Origin: Balneolales bacterium | GTDB lineage: Bacteria; Bacteroidota; Rhodothermia; Balneolales; Natronogracilivirgulaceae | Direction of reading: 5' to 3' | Assembly (NCBI GenBank): GCA_007128855.1 | Contig: SKWQ01000014.1 | Coordinates: forward strand, 1-48,255 | Length of the DNA stretch: 48,255 bases | In this document: piece after piece, positions 33,680 to 44,105 of the stretch | Layout: each line of letters opens with the position of its first letter | How positions within the stretch are numbered: the stretch's first letter is position 1 | Position numbers and translations under genes: made by a program | The notes under the pieces: generated by a model | What the model saw: only the letters and a program-made list of their open reading frames with translations | Told to the model about the DNA's origin: nothing | Database searches by the model: none

Positions 33680-34606
33680 TTAAAGGGAAACCTGCAACGT
33701 CAGTACGAGGCTGTCCATGGAGCGTTGTCCCTGCACCCATCCAGACATTAGAAACGGTTGCCGCTTCCAATCCGTACTTTCGGATTGCGTTGTCGCCGGT
33801 CCGATATGAATCCTTGCACTCAGATCGTCACTGACATCAAAGTCACGCATCTGGGCAAATACATATGCATCAACAATGTTAAGTCCGTATGCAAGGACAA
33901 CACCGATGATCGTCAGGTCCCTTCTGTTTCGATACAGGTTTCTTGTATGGCGCAGTGCCTCCGGATTCTGATTCGGATCAATATACAGTGGCGTCGGTCC
34001 AAATTTCTGGTCACCATCCGGATACTGACTGTTGTAAAAAGCAGCCCGGTAGTCACGGTAGTTCTGGTCCATCAGAATACTGTAGTACGTCAGGCCGGCA
34101 AGCATGCCATAGATGATCGGTACTTTCCACACCTGCCGGTTGACCACCTGTCCCCACCCTGGCAACATCATCGATTTTAGCATTACGGAAGACGGTTTTG
34201 GTACCGTATCCCGCCTGGCCAGGTCCGATCCGTTGAAATTAGAGGTTACGGTCATACCCTGCGTTGAGCGGAAATACGCAAACGAGCGATTCGGGGCATA
34301 GCCGTGGTTTGCCGGACTGAGGGATCTGCCGAAATCCATTCCGTGAACAGATCTAACTCCTGCATGCTGATAATCAGGATGGGCATAAGTTTCTGTAAAC
34401 ATTACTGTTGCTGCGCGAATCTTGGTGGCACCATCATACGCACAAAGATCTGCCACTCCAAGAATTATGATCAGTGCCGTTAATGGCAGGACCTTGACCT
34501 TGCATGGAATACTGCCCCGGAATTCAACTCTCCACGACCTATTCAAGCAGTGATATAATTCTTTCCAGATCGTCATCCGAATAGTACTCCAAGCGGATTT
34601 CTCCAC
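33680..34606 (-). CDS. DUF5683-domain membrane protein
   Basis: PSSVMLKSMMLPGWGQVVNRQVWKVPIIYGMLAGLTYYSI; downstream of parB as commonly seen in Bacteroidota-like genomes. N-terminus overlaps parB; start uncertain. Confidence 0.8.
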   Translation of the reverse strand: MEKSAWSTIRMTIWKELYHCLNRSWRVEFRGSIPCKVKVLPLTALIIILGVADLCAYDGATKIRAATVMFTETYAHPDYQHAGVRSVHGMDFGRSLSPANHGYAPNRSFAYFRSTQGMTVTSNFNGSDLARRDTVPKPSSVMLKSMMLPGWGQVVNRQVWKVPIIYGMLAGLTYYSILMDQNYRDYRAAFYNSQYPDGDQKFGPTPLYIDPNQNPEALRHTRNLYRNRRDLTIIGVVLAYGLNIVDAYVFAQMRDFDVSDDLSARIHIGPATTQSESTDWKRQPFLMSGWVQGQRSMDSLVLTLQVSL

Positions 34607-35447
34607 CTTTGTTTTTCTTTTTTATCTGAACACGGGTACTGAATCTGTTGCGTAAACGGCTGGAAATCTCCATCAGTTGCAGATCTTTCTGATCTTTTTC
34701 CTTGAGGACCCTGTTTCCGGCACTTTTCTTCTGATCCAGCTTCCGCACGGCATCTTCGATCTGACGGACGGACCAATCCTCCTGAATGGCTTTGTTAAGC
34801 AACCTGTCCTGAGCCTTCGGATCCTCGACCGATATCAGACTCCTTGCGTGGCCTGTCGTAATGACATTGGTTTTAAGGGCATGCTGAATGGTCGGTCTCA
34901 GGGTAAGCAGGCGCAGCATGTTCGTGACGGTCGACCTGTTTTTACCAAGCTTCCTGGCAACATGGTCCTGCGTATAGTTGCACTCTTCAATGAGCCTTTT
35001 GTACCCGAGTGCAATCTCGATCGGGTTCAACTGCTCCCTTTGCACGTTCTCGATCAGTGCAAAAGCGATCAGTTCGTCATCGTCCACTTCCCGCACATAG
35101 GCCGGTATAGTGGTGATGCCGGCCATTTTCGTGGCACGGAGTCTCCTCTCTCCGCTGATCAGTTCATATCTTTCACTGCCGATGGCGCGGACTGTTACCG
35201 GCTGGATGAGACCATGCATGCGAATGGACTCGGACAGCTCCTGCAATTTAATCTCATCAAAATCTTCACGCGGCTGGTATGGATTCGGACGGATATCCGG
35301 AATCGGGAGCTGCATGATCACATTCACCCGTTGCAGAATCCGCTCTCTGTCGACGCCACCGGTAGATCCCGACCGGGAATCATCTCCCTTGTCATCGTAT
35401 TCCGGGAAAAAAGCTCCCAGCCCTCTGCCTAATACTTTCTTAGCCAT
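34539..35447 (-). CDS. parB: ParB/Spo0J chromosome-partitioning protein
   Basis: 302 aa; IRPNPYQPREDFDEIKLQELSESI, LISGERRLRATKMAG, ENVQREQLNPIE. Confidence 0.95.
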   Translation of the reverse strand: MAKKVLGRGLGAFFPEYDDKGDDSRSGSTGGVDRERILQRVNVIMQLPIPDIRPNPYQPREDFDEIKLQELSESIRMHGLIQPVTVRAIGSERYELISGERRLRATKMAGITTIPAYVREVDDDELIAFALIENVQREQLNPIEIALGYKRLIEECNYTQDHVARKLGKNRSTVTNMLRLLTLRPTIQHALKTNVITTGHARSLISVEDPKAQDRLLNKAIQEDWSVRQIEDAVRKLDQKKSAGNRVLKEKDQKDLQLMEISSRLRNRFSTRVQIKKKNKGGEIRLEYYSDDDLERIISLLE

Positions 35448-35468
35448 AATGATAAAAAGGTTGCCGGT

Positions 35469-36287
35469 TTATTCCGATGCCTGTTTGCTTTTTTCAGTGA
35501 ATACGGAGCTTTTTCGGAAAAGCTTCTTGTTCCTGATCACTATTTCCCTGGCTAATGAAAGGTAGTTTTTCGATCCCATGGAGACAGAATCATACAACAA
35601 AACCGGCTTCCCAAAACTGGGTGCTTCTGCCAGGCGCACATTTCTTGAAATTACCGTCTCAAAGACCCGGTTATCGAAATAGCGCTTGACTTCGTCAGCC
35701 ACCTGGTTCGACAATCGCGTCCGGCTGTCATACATGGTGAGCACTACCCCCTCGATGTCCAGACCGGTATTGAGATGCTGACGGACAATTTTGATGGTAT
35801 TTAACAGCTGCCCAAGTCCTTCCAGCGCAAAATATTCACATTGTACGGGTATGAGAACCGAGTCGGAAGCAGTTAATGAGTTAATGGTAAGCAGACCAAG
35901 GGAAGGCGGACAGTCAATGATGATGAAATCATATTCATCACGTATCTCCCCTATGGCATTTCTGAGGATTTTTTCCCTTTGCGGACGATCCACCATCTCG
36001 ATTTCAGCGCCAACCAGGTTGATGTGGGATGGTATGATATCCAGGAACGGGAGCTCCGTTTTTTTTACCGATTCCCTGGCACTGAACCCTTCCACAAGCA
36101 CCTGATAGATGGAGTGGTCGATCACTTTGTATTCAAACCCGGTCCCGCTTGTTGAATTGCTTTGAGGATCAATGTCAATCAGCAGAGTGGTATGTTCGAT
36201 CGCGGCAAGACTGGCAGCAAGGTTTATTGCCGTCGTAGTTTTACCAACACCGCCTTTCTGATTTGCTACAGATATAACTTTTCCCAT
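35469..36287 (-). CDS. parA: ParA/Soj ATPase
   Basis: 272 aa; [24 protein letters not shown] deviant Walker [18 protein letters not shown]. Confidence 0.95.
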   Translation of the reverse strand: MGKVISVANQKGGVGKTTTAINLAASLAAIEHTTLLIDIDPQSNSTSGTGFEYKVIDHSIYQVLVEGFSARESVKKTELPFLDIIPSHINLVGAEIEMVDRPQREKILRNAIGEIRDEYDFIIIDCPPSLGLLTINSLTASDSVLIPVQCEYFALEGLGQLLNTIKIVRQHLNTGLDIEGVVLTMYDSRTRLSNQVADEVKRYFDNRVFETVISRNVRLAEAPSFGKPVLLYDSVSMGSKNYLSLAREIVIRNKKLFRKSSVFTEKSKQASE

Positions 36288-36493
36288 ATAACATATTGTA
36301 TTATAACCGGATAGAACGCTATCCCATCAGCATTCCCGCTATGGCTGACAGACCTCTAAAGGTAAGAATATATTTGGTAAGGTATCACTCCCAATCGGAT
36401 GCAAGTTCAAAAAGCCGGCATCCCGGAAAGTAAAAGTTGGATGAAAAAAAATAGGAGTAAAAAGCGCTGTATCAGAAATACTTATAGGCGAAA

Positions 36494-37129
36494 TCAATAT
36501 CTGTTTCCGGTTAACTGAAAATCACGAAATGCGGGTGAAAGTATCATCGGGCTTGTCTCTGACTGAACTGGCAGCACTCCCCTGCCCTGCAGTGAATCTG
36601 CGTGACTTGCATCATCGGCGGTGTCCCGCTTGCCGATGTACACCAGATTATTATGCCCATTCCAAACCCGGAGCATATCCTGGTTGGATTCCTGTGACTT
36701 GGTGATGGCGGGTGTGTGAGTCCCGACAGCGGCGGCACTCCGGGAGTCATCAGACTGGTTTCCGTTGATGGTATCTGATGGAAGCAGATAGGCAGTAGAT
36801 ATCAGCAGGCTGAACAGCACGATGGCCGCTGTTGCCAGCAACCCCGGATTTCGCCAGCTATTGCCAAAAAACTGCTGCTGACTGGAATAGTCTATTGCCT
36901 GGTCGATGATCGTCTCGGAAATATTTGACGGCGGTGTCAGTTCAGGCAGGTTTCGGATTTTCTTCCAGGTGCTTTTCAGACTTTCCACTTCAATGAGCAG
37001 GTTTTGATCATGGATCATCGCCTGCTCGACAAGTGTTATCTCGGATGGGTCCAGTTCGTCAAAAACGTATTTGATGCACAGCTCATCTACGTTCGACATA
37101 TTTGGTTTCTTTTCCATGTTCCTTATCAA
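36494..37129 (-). CDS. Putative membrane anti-sigma factor
   Basis: One TM (GLLATAAIVLFSLLISTAYLL); cytoplasmic N-terminus; overlaps the 3' end of the ECF sigma gene. No HxxxCxxC zinc motif seen. Confidence 0.65.
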   Translation of the reverse strand: MIRNMEKKPNMSNVDELCIKYVFDELDPSEITLVEQAMIHDQNLLIEVESLKSTWKKIRNLPELTPPSNISETIIDQAIDYSSQQQFFGNSWRNPGLLATAAIVLFSLLISTAYLLPSDTINGNQSDDSRSAAAVGTHTPAITKSQESNQDMLRVWNGHNNLVYIGKRDTADDASHADSLQGRGVLPVQSETSPMILSPAFRDFQLTGNRY

Positions 37130-37712
37130 ACATTTTTCTCAGGTTGATCAGAGCGTACCTCATCCTTCCAAGTGCGGTGTTGATCGACACATTGGTAAGT
37201 TCGGCAATCTCCTTGAATGACATCTCGTAATAATGACGCAGCATAACCACTTCCCGTTGCTCCTTGGGAAGATCGGAAATGTGCTTCATAAGGCTGTCCT
37301 TGGCTTCATCCTTTTCGATGACCTCCTGGGCATCGTCAAGCGTTTCATCGGTAAGCCTGTCATAGAAGTCATAATCTGGGTCATCCTGGGCGTTCACATC
37401 CACGAATCGCTTCTTCTTGCGAAGATAATCGATGGTGGCATTGTGAGCAATCCTCATGACCCATGCAATCCACTTGCCCTGCTCATTGTAGGTTTCATCC
37501 ATCTTGGTAATTACCTTGGTGAATGTTTCCTGGAAGATGTCATTGGCAGTCTCGGCATTGCCCACCATACTGTAGATATAGGAGTATATCTTGGATTGAT
37601 GGCGGTCAAGCAGTTGCCGGAACGCTTTCTGGTCATTGTTCCTGCGGTAACGCAGAACCAGTTCATGGTCATCGACCTGATGCAGGGAGTTGTTGGATTT
37701 ATGCGACATCAT
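37083..37712 (-). CDS. ECF-type RNA polymerase sigma factor
   Basis: 209 aa; IYSYIYSMVGNAETANDIFQETFTKV, WVMRIAHNATIDYLRKKKR, LPKEQREVVMLRHYYEMSFKEIAELTNVSINTALGRMRYAL. Confidence 0.93.
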   Translation of the reverse strand: MMSHKSNNSLHQVDDHELVLRYRRNNDQKAFRQLLDRHQSKIYSYIYSMVGNAETANDIFQETFTKVITKMDETYNEQGKWIAWVMRIAHNATIDYLRKKKRFVDVNAQDDPDYDFYDRLTDETLDDAQEVIEKDEAKDSLMKHISDLPKEQREVVMLRHYYEMSFKEIAELTNVSINTALGRMRYALINLRKMFDKEHGKETKYVERR

Positions 37713-38002
37713 ATTGACCTTTAAACGCTGAGAAATTTAATGATATTGCCTTGATGGCAAGTGTTCCTGAAAAGAACGGTAACTGTTATCTATAGGCCTC
37801 CGCGGTTTTTTTCTCTGTGTGTCGCATTACCAAAAACAATAACGGTTTTAAAAACATTTCGCAAATTTTCGGCAAACGACCTGTGCATTCAATTCTCTAT
37901 ACAAATCAATAAACGGTTACACCTAGTTCCCGCTAAAACTTTTTTACGGGCTTCTGAAATGTTATACGCACGGGTTGGCCTACGGTTCGTTTCTCCTGAA
38001 AA

Positions 38003-39844
38003 TCAACCGTCCACACCTTTCCCAAAGTGCGATTGCACGGATCTGGCCGCTTTTTCCCCGATTATATTTTTCAGACCGGTAATATCCTGCTGAAGGATCT
38101 CCGTAATGGAACCGAATTCCCGGAGCAGCTTGTCTGCGGTCTTTTTACCTATTCCCGGTATCTCTTCCAGTTCGGACCGAAATGTCTTTTTGCTGCGAAC
38201 ATCCCGGTGGAAACGGATGGCAAACCTGTGCGCTTCATCACGGATCCTTTGAAGCAGCTTCAGGCTTGAGGATGTTTTTGGGATCATGATTGGATCACGC
38301 GAACCGGGAAAGAACACTTCTTCCAAACGTTTTGCCAAACCGATAACCGGTACCTCAGACCCCATACCAGCTTCTTGAAGTGCGAAAACAGCACTGGACA
38401 GCTGGCCTTTGCCGCCATCGACCACAAGCAGGTCGGGAATCTGCTTCCCCTCCTTTTTTACCCTTCGGTAATGACGCCCGATTACCTCTCTCATGGATGC
38501 AAAATCATCCGGACCTTCCACTTCCCTGACATGAAACCGTTTATAACTGCTTTTTCTGGGTTGTCCGTCGACAAAACAGACCATCGATGCAACGGTATAG
38601 GCTCCCTGGAAGTTGGAGATGTCAAAACATTCGACCCGCCTCGGCAACTGCGGCAGGTTCAGGTCGCGTTTCAATGCCTGGACCGAGTGCGGAATCCGGC
38701 TTTTATCCGCTTTCATTTTCTCCAAAAGCCACTCCTTGAGAAGCAAGCGTGCATTGGAACCGGCCATCTGAACGATCTGGGCCTTTTCCCCTCTTTGCGG
38801 AACGGTTATTCCAACCTTTTTCCCCTTTTTATCCCAGAGGTATTCAAAAAGCGGCTCGTCGTCCTGGAGGTTGTGACTGCAGCAGATCTCATCCGGGATG
38901 ACTCCGGACAATTCACCCGTGTAGTAATCCTCTGCAAATGACTGGATCAGGATCCCCTCGGTCCTGCCTTCAATGTTCTTCAGGTACCGGTGGTACTTTC
39001 CCACCAGCTTGCCTTCACGTATCTGCAGGAGCACCCCGCAAGCAACGTTTTCATCCCAATCCGTATCCAGCGCAAAGACATCACGATCCAGGCCATCCGG
39101 AGTCACCATTTTCATCTTTTCACTGTACTTCCGCAGCGCCAGCATCCCATCCCTCAGAATGGCCGCCTGCTCAAACTGAAGGGCCCCGGACAGTTCCTCC
39201 ATTTCCAATTTAAGGTCGCGGATGAGTTCCCTGGTACGTCCGTTCAGCAGCCGGACCACCTGATCCATCCTTGAACGGTATTCCTCCAGCTCCAGGTCGA
39301 CCGAGCAGTTCTCGAAATAATCCTCAAAACACCGACCCCACTTTGGCAATCCCCTGCTGTGATCGATCATGCGCGAGGAACAGGCACAGGTGCACAGCTG
39401 GAACGCCTTCCGGATGGTTTCAAGCATGAGTTTCATCTTGCCGACATGGTCGTACGGGCCGTAGTATCGGCTTCCGTCCCGGACAATGGCACGCGTTGGA
39501 AACACACGCGGACGCTCTTCCGCCGTGACGCAAATGTAGGGATAGGACTTGTCATCGCGGTAGAGGATGTTATACCTTGGCCGGTATTTCTTGATGAGGT
39601 TATTCTCGAGGATGAGGGCTTCCGCTTCCGAGTCGGTGATGATCACATCGATATCAGCGATTTTCCTGACCAAGGCTAGTATTTTACCGGTGTGATCCGC
39701 AGCGTTCTGAAAGTAGGACCTCACGCGCTGATTGAGCCGCTTTGCCTTGCCTACATAGAGAACCTCCCCTGCCTTGTCCCTGAACTGGTAAACACCAGGG
39801 ACAGCCGTCAGCGAATCCAGTTTCTGTTTCAGGATTTCGGTCAT
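38003..39844 (-). CDS. uvrC: Excinuclease ABC subunit C
   Basis: 613 aa; GIY-YIG PGVYQFRDKAGEVLYVGKAKRLNQRVRSYF, UvrB-binding region, CFDISNFQG, C-terminal HhH IPGIGKKTADKLLREFGS. Confidence 0.95.
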   Translation of the reverse strand: MTEILKQKLDSLTAVPGVYQFRDKAGEVLYVGKAKRLNQRVRSYFQNAADHTGKILALVRKIADIDVIITDSEAEALILENNLIKKYRPRYNILYRDDKSYPYICVTAEERPRVFPTRAIVRDGSRYYGPYDHVGKMKLMLETIRKAFQLCTCACSSRMIDHSRGLPKWGRCFEDYFENCSVDLELEEYRSRMDQVVRLLNGRTRELIRDLKLEMEELSGALQFEQAAILRDGMLALRKYSEKMKMVTPDGLDRDVFALDTDWDENVACGVLLQIREGKLVGKYHRYLKNIEGRTEGILIQSFAEDYYTGELSGVIPDEICCSHNLQDDEPLFEYLWDKKGKKVGITVPQRGEKAQIVQMAGSNARLLLKEWLLEKMKADKSRIPHSVQALKRDLNLPQLPRRVECFDISNFQGAYTVASMVCFVDGQPRKSSYKRFHVREVEGPDDFASMREVIGRHYRRVKKEGKQIPDLLVVDGGKGQLSSAVFALQEAGMGSEVPVIGLAKRLEEVFFPGSRDPIMIPKTSSSLKLLQRIRDEAHRFAIRFHRDVRSKKTFRSELEEIPGIGKKTADKLLREFGSITEILQQDITGLKNIIGEKAARSVQSHFGKGVDG

Positions 39845-40016
39845 TTTTTGGATGGATGGATGATCGACTTCAGATTATCGTGCGCACAAACTATATTACC
39901 TCCTGGTCACACTATAATTGCCTTATGGTCACAATTGATGCAACAGGCATGATTTCAGGCGAATAATACGGAGTTTTGTCACCATCGAAAGTTACGGAAA
40001 TATCGATATTCATTAT

Positions 40017-40721
40017 GTGGATAACCACCTGCTTGTCGTCAATAAGCCGGCAAACATGCTTTCGCAACGGGACCGGACAGGCGACCGCGACCTTCAGTCG
40101 CTGATGAAGCAGTGGCTGAAGGAAAAATATCAGAAGCCCGGCGATGTTTTCCTTGGGCTGGTGCAGCGGCTTGACCGTCCGACACGCGGGCTGATGGTGC
40201 TCGCCCGCACGTCAAAAGCGGCTGCCCGCTTGTCCGATCAAATCCGCAGGCGCACATTCCTGAAAGAATACCTGGCCGTTGTTGTTGGAAAATCGATTAA
40301 AACGGGTAATCTGACACACTATCTGGACAAAGATGCTTCCCGGAAAATGGCACTCGTTTCATCTGAACATGTGCCGGATGAAGATAACAAAAAAGGTTAC
40401 AAGCCGGGCAGGCCCGGTGGCGGCAAGCAGGCCGAACTGGAATTGACTCATGTGGAGACCCGGGATGCACTGTCACTGGTGAAAATCAGGATGAAGACCG
40501 GACGCTTCCACCAGATCCGGGTTCAGCTGGCCACCGAGGGGACACCCGTTGCCGGCGACAGAAAATATGGCGCGGTCGACAATCAGGGTGGCAGGCAGAC
40601 CCGTCAACTTGCGCTTATGTGCCACAGAATCGCATTTGAGCACCCGACCCTCCGGGAACCGATGAGCTTCACGACAGGTTTGCCGGATGAGTATCCCTGG
40701 GACCAGTTCCGGCATCCGTGA
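40017..40721 (+). CDS. RluA-family pseudouridine synthase
   Basis: 234 aa; DNHLLVVNKPANML, LVQRLDRPTRGLMVLARTSKAA catalytic Asp motif, GRFHQIRVQLA. GTG start at 40017 may be late, since homology-like sequence (SYGNIDIHYV) continues upstream. Confidence 0.88.
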   Translation: MDNHLLVVNKPANMLSQRDRTGDRDLQSLMKQWLKEKYQKPGDVFLGLVQRLDRPTRGLMVLARTSKAAARLSDQIRRRTFLKEYLAVVVGKSIKTGNLTHYLDKDASRKMALVSSEHVPDEDNKKGYKPGRPGGGKQAELELTHVETRDALSLVKIRMKTGRFHQIRVQLATEGTPVAGDRKYGAVDNQGGRQTRQLALMCHRIAFEHPTLREPMSFTTGLPDEYPWDQFRHP

Positions 40722-40734
40722 GGCGGCAGGAACA

Positions 40735-42552
40735 CTACCTCACACTCTCGACCCGGCGTAAAAATTCGTCCGGCCCTACAAAGCCCATGATCCGGGCCGC
40801 TTCCACCTCATTGCCGTTTTTATCAATGAAAACGATGGTAGGCACACCCGCCACGTTGTACTGTCGGCGAATTTCCTCGGATTCCGGTGAATCAAAGTGT
40901 GTGAGATCGATTTTCAGCCTCACCATGTCATCGGTTGCATCGATGACGCGTGCATCAGTGAACGTGATCCGTTCCAACTCAAGGCAGGGTATGCACCAGT
41001 CGGCATAGAAATCCAGCACAACTGCCTTCTCATCGGCACGGGCCTGTTCTAGCCTGGCCTCCTCATAGGATTCCCACTGCATACCTTCCTTTTGAAGGTT
41101 CAGGACAAAGAGTACACCAATTATGATAGCAACCACTCCGAATGCCATCTTGATCTTTGAAAAAACAGGGGTTCCGCGACCGGATGGTTCCAGGAAGCCA
41201 AGGTACACGCCCCCAAGGATAAAACTTATGGGGATTACCCAGTATGCATCACTGACAGGGATGAAGGGCATGGAAAGATAGAAAAGGGCCAGGGCGACCA
41301 GCACCACGCCAAACACTTTTTTCACCCAGACCATCCATACCCCGGATCTCGGCAACTTCGGCAGCAATCCCGAAAACGTCCCAAGGATCAGATAAGGCAG
41401 TCCCAATCCCATGGAAAGCACGAAGAAGGACCAGAATCCGAAAACGGGATCGCCCTGGGCGCCGATAAAAGCAAGAAGCGCAATGATGGGCGGGCCGATG
41501 CAGGGTGCGGCGAAGACCCCAACAACCAATCCGGAAAAATACACGCCGATGTATCCGGTGGAAGTCCCTGTACCGATGCGGGAAGCCAGCCAGTACGGAA
41601 TCTGTATCTCGTATAGCCCGAACATGCTGAGGGCCAATGCAAAGAGCAGCACCCCAATGCCACCCAGCACCCACGGATGCTGCAGCCACGAGCCAAACAG
41701 TTCCCCGCTGAAAGAAGCCAGAACCCCGAGCACACTGTACATTGTGGCGATGCCCAATACATAGACAAGGGCCTTTGAAAAGACCCGGAGCAGATTCGAA
41801 TCGTTCTGTCCGCCGAAAATGGATACGGTCACCGATAGCATCGGATAGACGCACGGTGTCAGATTCAATGCCAGTCCAATAAAAAAGAGTGCCAGGAACG
41901 TCAGAAGAAGACCCCTTTCCCGGAACATGGCCTCAATTTCATTGGCGGATCCGGGTTGAATCGACATGTCACCGGCCATTTGTCCCTGGTCATAATCGGC
42001 GAAGATATCAGCATTCGCCGGACTGGATTCCATGCCACTGTCCACGACCTCGATCAGGATACTGACCGGCAGATTGGATGGTGCAAGGCAGTTCATGTCA
42101 TCACACGCCTGGACCCTGACCCTGCCGGTCATCTCATGGGAACCCGGCTGAAGATTCGACGAGGCGCGGATATCCAGATAGACCGGGACCCTCCCACTGT
42201 AGACCAGCAGCGCCTCGCCACCGGCAAATGCGAACTCGTATTCATCCGGCTGGGGATATCTGATATCGGCGATGATGAATCCATCTTTCGGATCCATGGT
42301 GACTTCCGTTCCGATCAGGTAGTCCAGCGTGGGACGATGGGCATTGACATGCCATGTGTCAGCGAGATCCAGGACAACTGCGGCCTTGAAAGACTCCCCT
42401 GCAGGGACGGCGTCCACGTTCAGGTAGGTCGCAACATCAACTTTTTCAGAACTGCCCCGAAGCTGGGCAACGGAATGAGATGCTGTCAGAGACAGGAACA
42501 ACGTTGACAGGATGACTGTCAGGTGTATGGTCCGGCGGGTCGTTAACTTCAT
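40735..42552 (-). CDS. DsbD-type thiol:disulfide interchange / cytochrome c biogenesis transmembrane protein
   Basis: 605 aa; N-terminal DsbD-alpha-like domain, LNLTPCVYPMLSVT, multiple TM helices, C-terminal thioredoxin FYADWCIPCLELE. Confidence 0.9.
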   Translation of the reverse strand: MKLTTRRTIHLTVILSTLFLSLTASHSVAQLRGSSEKVDVATYLNVDAVPAGESFKAAVVLDLADTWHVNAHRPTLDYLIGTEVTMDPKDGFIIADIRYPQPDEYEFAFAGGEALLVYSGRVPVYLDIRASSNLQPGSHEMTGRVRVQACDDMNCLAPSNLPVSILIEVVDSGMESSPANADIFADYDQGQMAGDMSIQPGSANEIEAMFRERGLLLTFLALFFIGLALNLTPCVYPMLSVTVSIFGGQNDSNLLRVFSKALVYVLGIATMYSVLGVLASFSGELFGSWLQHPWVLGGIGVLLFALALSMFGLYEIQIPYWLASRIGTGTSTGYIGVYFSGLVVGVFAAPCIGPPIIALLAFIGAQGDPVFGFWSFFVLSMGLGLPYLILGTFSGLLPKLPRSGVWMVWVKKVFGVVLVALALFYLSMPFIPVSDAYWVIPISFILGGVYLGFLEPSGRGTPVFSKIKMAFGVVAIIIGVLFVLNLQKEGMQWESYEEARLEQARADEKAVVLDFYADWCIPCLELERITFTDARVIDATDDMVRLKIDLTHFDSPESEEIRRQYNVAGVPTIVFIDKNGNEVEAARIMGFVGPDEFLRRVESVR

Positions 42553-42576
42553 TGAAAAAGTCTGAAATAAGGTGGG

Positions 42577-43092
42577 TTACCTGGTGGATTCGCTGTACTG
42601 CTGGAAAGACTGTGTGCGATAACTTTCGCTTCCAACAAAGGAAAGCATTTTGTGGAACCGTTCCGCTTCAATGAATCCGGGCTGAAGCGCCACCGCTTCT
42701 CCATCCGGGGACAGAAAGATCGTAGTTGGATATGACTGTACCCCGAATGCCTGTGCCAGATCAACCATGGAGTAGGATTCACCCTTAAAAGAGACGACCC
42801 GGGGCGATTCTGCATCGATGCGGACGGGATAGAAATATTTGTCGAGCGCCTCCTGGACGCGCTTGTCTGCATAGGTCTCCCTGTTCATCCTTCGGCAGAA
42901 ACCGCACCATTCCGTGTAAACATCCAACAGGATGTATTTACCTTCGTCGAGGGCTTTTGTCTGCGCTGCCTCCAGGCTTACCCAGAAGGCATGGTCCTGT
43001 CCGGAAGACTGATTCCCGGTGGCATCGCTCTCTGAAGAGCATGAAATTGCAAAAAGGGCCAATGAGAGGATAAGAAGTATTCGGGCATTCAT
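42577..43092 (-). CDS. Thioredoxin-fold lipoprotein
   Basis: LALFAISCSSES lipobox; DVYTEWCGFCRRMNRETYAD; cis-Pro region VQSYPTTIFLSPDG. Confidence 0.88.
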   Translation of the reverse strand: MNARILLILSLALFAISCSSESDATGNQSSGQDHAFWVSLEAAQTKALDEGKYILLDVYTEWCGFCRRMNRETYADKRVQEALDKYFYPVRIDAESPRVVSFKGESYSMVDLAQAFGVQSYPTTIFLSPDGEAVALQPGFIEAERFHKMLSFVGSESYRTQSFQQYSESTR

Positions 43093-43155
43093 ATCACTAT
43101 CTGGGTGCGTTGTTTATAAATTATTCAGAGGTAACAACAAGCGATCATGTAACGT

Positions 43156-43941
43156 TTAAAAACGCACTTCAATCATGTTGCTGATGTTGTAGATGAAGTC
43201 TGAGGAACGAAAGGGCGGATCGGAATCGTATGTACTCACAAATTGGAATATAAAACGGAGGTTCTGGGAAATCCGGAACCTGAGCTGCCAGTCCGAGGTG
43301 AAGCGTGGCTTGAAAAAATTATTCGGCCGGGCCTGATAGTAGCTGATTGCGGCAATATCCAGATTTTCAGCGATTTTCCCTCTGACATTGATGCTCGTCG
43401 TTGATTTAAGCAGGGTTCTTTCATCTCTCAGGAGACCGTCCTCATCCTCCCATAATTCATTTTCCAGCATAAGGCCGGAACTGGCGAAGGCGCTGAAGTT
43501 TTCGGACTGGATAAACCGGATGCGCATCGCTGCACCGGCAAGTCCTCTTCTTTTCAGCCCCCAGTCCAGATTGTACTGAGCCTGGAGGAAAAATTCAGGT
43601 GCCAGTGAACGGTCGCGGTACAGGATACTTCGCAGGTGGACAAAGCCGTCATTGAGTACGTTGCTTCCTTCGACGCGCAGGAAGTTGTTTCTTCCGATCA
43701 TCAGGAATTCGTGTTGCCGGGTGCTGTATGTCAGATCGGCTGAATTTTTCAGCTGGATTATCTGGGAGGTGTTTTTTGAGACTGAAAGACCGATCCCCAA
43801 TCCACCCGTCAGGGACTTCACGGTGTCGGCCTGCATTCTGTGACGCTCGACATTGACCACCTGGGAGTAAGCCGGTGTCATCATGATACAAACTGACCCA
43901 ATAACCATCAGGGAAAGTAAAATGTTTCTCGGGGAGAGCAT
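43156..43941 (-). CDS. Predicted outer-membrane beta-barrel (DUF481-like) protein
   Basis: Signal peptide MLSPRNILLSLMVIGSVCIMMTPAYSQ; alternating strand pattern; ends ...NISNMIEVRF. Confidence 0.6.
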   Translation of the reverse strand: MLSPRNILLSLMVIGSVCIMMTPAYSQVVNVERHRMQADTVKSLTGGLGIGLSVSKNTSQIIQLKNSADLTYSTRQHEFLMIGRNNFLRVEGSNVLNDGFVHLRSILYRDRSLAPEFFLQAQYNLDWGLKRRGLAGAAMRIRFIQSENFSAFASSGLMLENELWEDEDGLLRDERTLLKSTTSINVRGKIAENLDIAAISYYQARPNNFFKPRFTSDWQLRFRISQNLRFIFQFVSTYDSDPPFRSSDFIYNISNMIEVRF

Positions 43942-44105
43942 AGGAACTGGCTTTGATTTGGTTGCGCATTACCTGCGAAAATGAAACTTGCCGTTTCCTT
44001 CGCAGCGGGCGTCAAGTTACAAAGATTTGTCTTCAGGTGATACCCGGCAACGGCCCGGAGGCACGTTGTTCGGAAAGACATTATTGGTGGATGAGACCGA
44101 TCTGG

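Noticed and set aside
34500-36500. parS site near parAB
   Set aside because: No 16-bp TGTTTCACGTGAAACA-like palindrome was found; a GTTTCACG half-site near 14716 lies inside valS and is not palindromic.
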